Shown: positions 62,499 to 64,000 of the stretch, piece after piece | Layout of the letters: each line of letters begins with the position of its first letter | How positions within the stretch are numbered: position 1 is the first letter of the stretch | From: Acetobacterium sp. | GTDB taxonomy: Bacteria > Bacillota > Clostridia > Eubacteriales > Eubacteriaceae | NCBI RefSeq assembly: GCF_030652775.1 | Contig: NZ_JAUSPS010000075.1 | Location: forward strand, 62,001 to 126,000 | DNA length: 64,000 nucleotides | Direction: 5' to 3' | The notes under the pieces: generated by a model | What the model saw: only the letters and a program-made list of their open reading frames with translations | Database searches by the model: none | What the model was told of the DNA's origin: nothing | Position numbers and translations under genes: made by a program

Positions 62499-64000
62499 GG
62501 TGACCAACAAAAAAGCGATCCGTAATCTTGCCTATAAAAGTTTTAAAAATAATAAGATCCGGAATTATATCGCAATTATTGCGATTGCACTGACCACCAT
62601 TCTTTTCACGACTTTGTTTACATTGGGAATGGGAACAGTGGAAAGTATTCAGCAGGCGACGATGCGTCAGGCTGGTGGCGATGGACATGCGGTAGTAAAA
62701 TACATTACCGATGACGAATTCAATACGATTAAAAAACATCCACTGATAAAAGAAATTGCCTATAACCGAATTCTTTGCGATGATGTCGAGAATCAGGAAT
62801 TTCTTAAACGACGTGCTGAATTCTGGTATTATGATGATGTTGGACTGAAACTGGGATTTATCGAACCAATCTCGGGACATAAACCGGTTGCTGAAAACGA
62901 GATCATTACGGATACTAAAACCCTTAAACTAATGGGGGTTCCGCTTGAAGTAGGAGCGCCGCTCACCTTAACATTAAATATCCGGGGTGAAACCGTAACC
63001 CGGGATTTTGTACTGGCTGGTTGGTGGGAAAGTGATCCTGTTTTTAATGTCGGACAGATTTTTGCCTCCCGGGCTTATGTGGATGCTCATCTAAAGGAAC
63101 TTCAAAACACTTATAAAGAAGACTACTCCATGACTGGCACGATCCAAGCATATATGATGTTTGATAATAGCTTGGATTTGGAAAACAAACTGACAACAGT
63201 GATTGCTGAAAGTGGTTATTCTTTTGATGAAAACGAACCGAACTATCTGGCCAGCAATGTGAACTGGTCCTACCTTTCCACGAATTTTAATATGGATGCC
63301 CAAACGTGGATCGCTATGATTGCAGCTTTGTTGCTAATTATTTTAACAGGTTATCTGATTATTTATAATATCTTTCAGATTTCAGTAATTTGCGATATCC
63401 GTTTTTATGGGTTATTGAAAACCATCGGTACTACTAAAAAACAGATCCGAGTCATGATCCGAAATCAGGCATTGCTTTTAAGTGTTATGGGGATTCCCTT
63501 TGGTCTGATTGGCGGTTTTTTTATTGGGGAAGCTCTGGTTCCTATGGTGATGAGTAATACAACCTATGCCGGAAGTCCAGTTTCGGTATCACCCAGTCCC
63601 TGGATTTTTGTGGGATCAGCTCTTTTTGCACTGATTACTGTGAGTATCAGTACTTTAAAACCCGGGAAAATTGCCGGTTCGGTTTCACCAGTGGAAGCTG
63701 TTAATTATACCGATAGTGACAATAAAAATATCGCTGCAAATAAAAAGTCCAAAGATGGCGCAAAAATTCATCGCATGGCGCTGGCAAATCTCGGACGCAA
63801 TAAAAAAAGAACGCTTTTAGTAGTTTTTAGTTTATCGCTTAGTCTCGTTCTGCTTAATACAGTATTTACGTTATCTACCAGTATCGATATGGATAAGTTT
63901 TTGTCTAAATTCAATGATGCTGATTTTCTGATTGCCCATGCTGACTATTTTCAATATGATTATTTTGGCAATGAAAATCAGACAACTGAGACCTTTATTG
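62491..64000 (+). CDS. FtsX-type ABC transporter permease, 3' end outside the window
   Basis: The frame opens with [19 protein letters not shown] and stays open to the end of the window (503 codons). The first transmembrane helix is at about 28-50, followed by a large extracytoplasmic domain (about 55-268), then three helices (about 270-390) with the FtsX core ([22 protein letters not shown]). A second half begins at about 425 with another basic anchor and helix ([25 protein letters not shown]). This two-half layout is that of larger VexF/YknZ- or Bce-like permeases. It overlaps the ATPase gene by 8 bases and is the fourth gene of the regulator-kinase-ATPase-permease set. Confidence 0.88.
   Translation, partial: MIKVTNKKAIRNLAYKSFKNNKIRNYIAIIAIALTTILFTTLFTLGMGTVESIQQATMRQAGGDGHAVVKYITDDEFNTIKKHPLIKEIAYNRILCDDVENQEFLKRRAEFWYYDDVGLKLGFIEPISGHKPVAENEIITDTKTLKLMGVPLEVGAPLTLTLNIRGETVTRDFVLAGWWESDPVFNVGQIFASRAYVDAHLKELQNTYKEDYSMTGTIQAYMMFDNSLDLENKLTTVIAESGYSFDENEPNYLASNVNWSYLSTNFNMDAQTWIAMIAALLLIILTGYLIIYNIFQISVICDIRFYGLLKTIGTTKKQIRVMIRNQALLLSVMGIPFGLIGGFFIGEALVPMVMSNTTYAGSPVSVSPSPWIFVGSALFALITVSISTLKPGKIAGSVSPVEAVNYTDSDNKNIAANKKSKDGAKIHRMALANLGRNKKRTLLVVFSLSLSLVLLNTVFTLSTSIDMDKFLSKFNDADFLIAHADYFQYDYFGNENQTTETFI

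Overview
The window looks like a chromosomal segment of a moderate-GC, low-GC-group Gram-positive anaerobe (Bacillota, Clostridia). The support is strong GGAGG-type ribosome binding sites, TTG and GTG starts, Mini-ribonuclease III next to cysS, a YerC-type TrpR homologue, PTS proteins with an HPr Ser46 site, and no respiratory chain genes. The combination of acetoin-dehydrogenase-like complexes with a glucitol-type PTS would fit an acetogen of the Eubacteriaceae such as Acetobacterium, but that placement is inference from gene content. No rRNA, tRNA or CRISPR array was seen.

Layout. 1-9800 is housekeeping: the 3' end of nadE, an XRE regulator, a DEAD-box helicase, a MATE transporter, mrnC-cysS on the minus strand, a TrpR-like regulator, an AlaA-type aminotransferase, a PspC protein, tsaE and ispD. 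9968-13819 encodes E1 alpha and E1 beta of a thiamine-diphosphate 2-oxoacid/acetoin dehydrogenase, followed by a strange E2-like protein that lacks a lipoyl domain and has Gln in place of the catalytic His. 14013-17026 is guaB-guaA. 17271-21282 holds two tandem beta-lactamase-fold lipoproteins. A group II intron (about 21387-23289) sits directly behind the terminator of the second one.

23382-42029 is a defence island: a type I BREX system in the order brxA-brxB-brxC-pglX-[membrane protein, ATPase, TOPRIM protein]-pglZ-brxL, followed by a GmrSD/BrxU-like DUF262 nuclease and a small endonuclease-like protein. The ATPase/TOPRIM pair resembles PARIS (AriA/AriB) or a split OLD nuclease and is inserted inside the BREX operon. 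The accessory genes and the central part of pglX are visibly more AT-rich than the BREX core. A 1.3-kb AT-rich stretch with the wreck of a fic gene closes the island.

43326-55575 appears to be a metabolic region for an unidentified polyol or related substrate: a SorC-family regulator with palindromic operators, gutM, the three glucitol-family PTS subunits, a SAF-domain homoserine-dehydrogenase-like oxidoreductase, then a complete E1 alpha/E1 beta/E2/E3 acetoin-dehydrogenase-like complex, and finally the general PTS proteins enzyme I and HPr. No sorbitol-6-phosphate dehydrogenase is present, so the substrate is probably not ordinary sorbitol.

55705-64000 holds a zinc-ribbon protein, a one-TM protein and a flotillin on the minus strand, then malic enzyme and a two-component system with an ABC transporter whose permease gene runs off the window.
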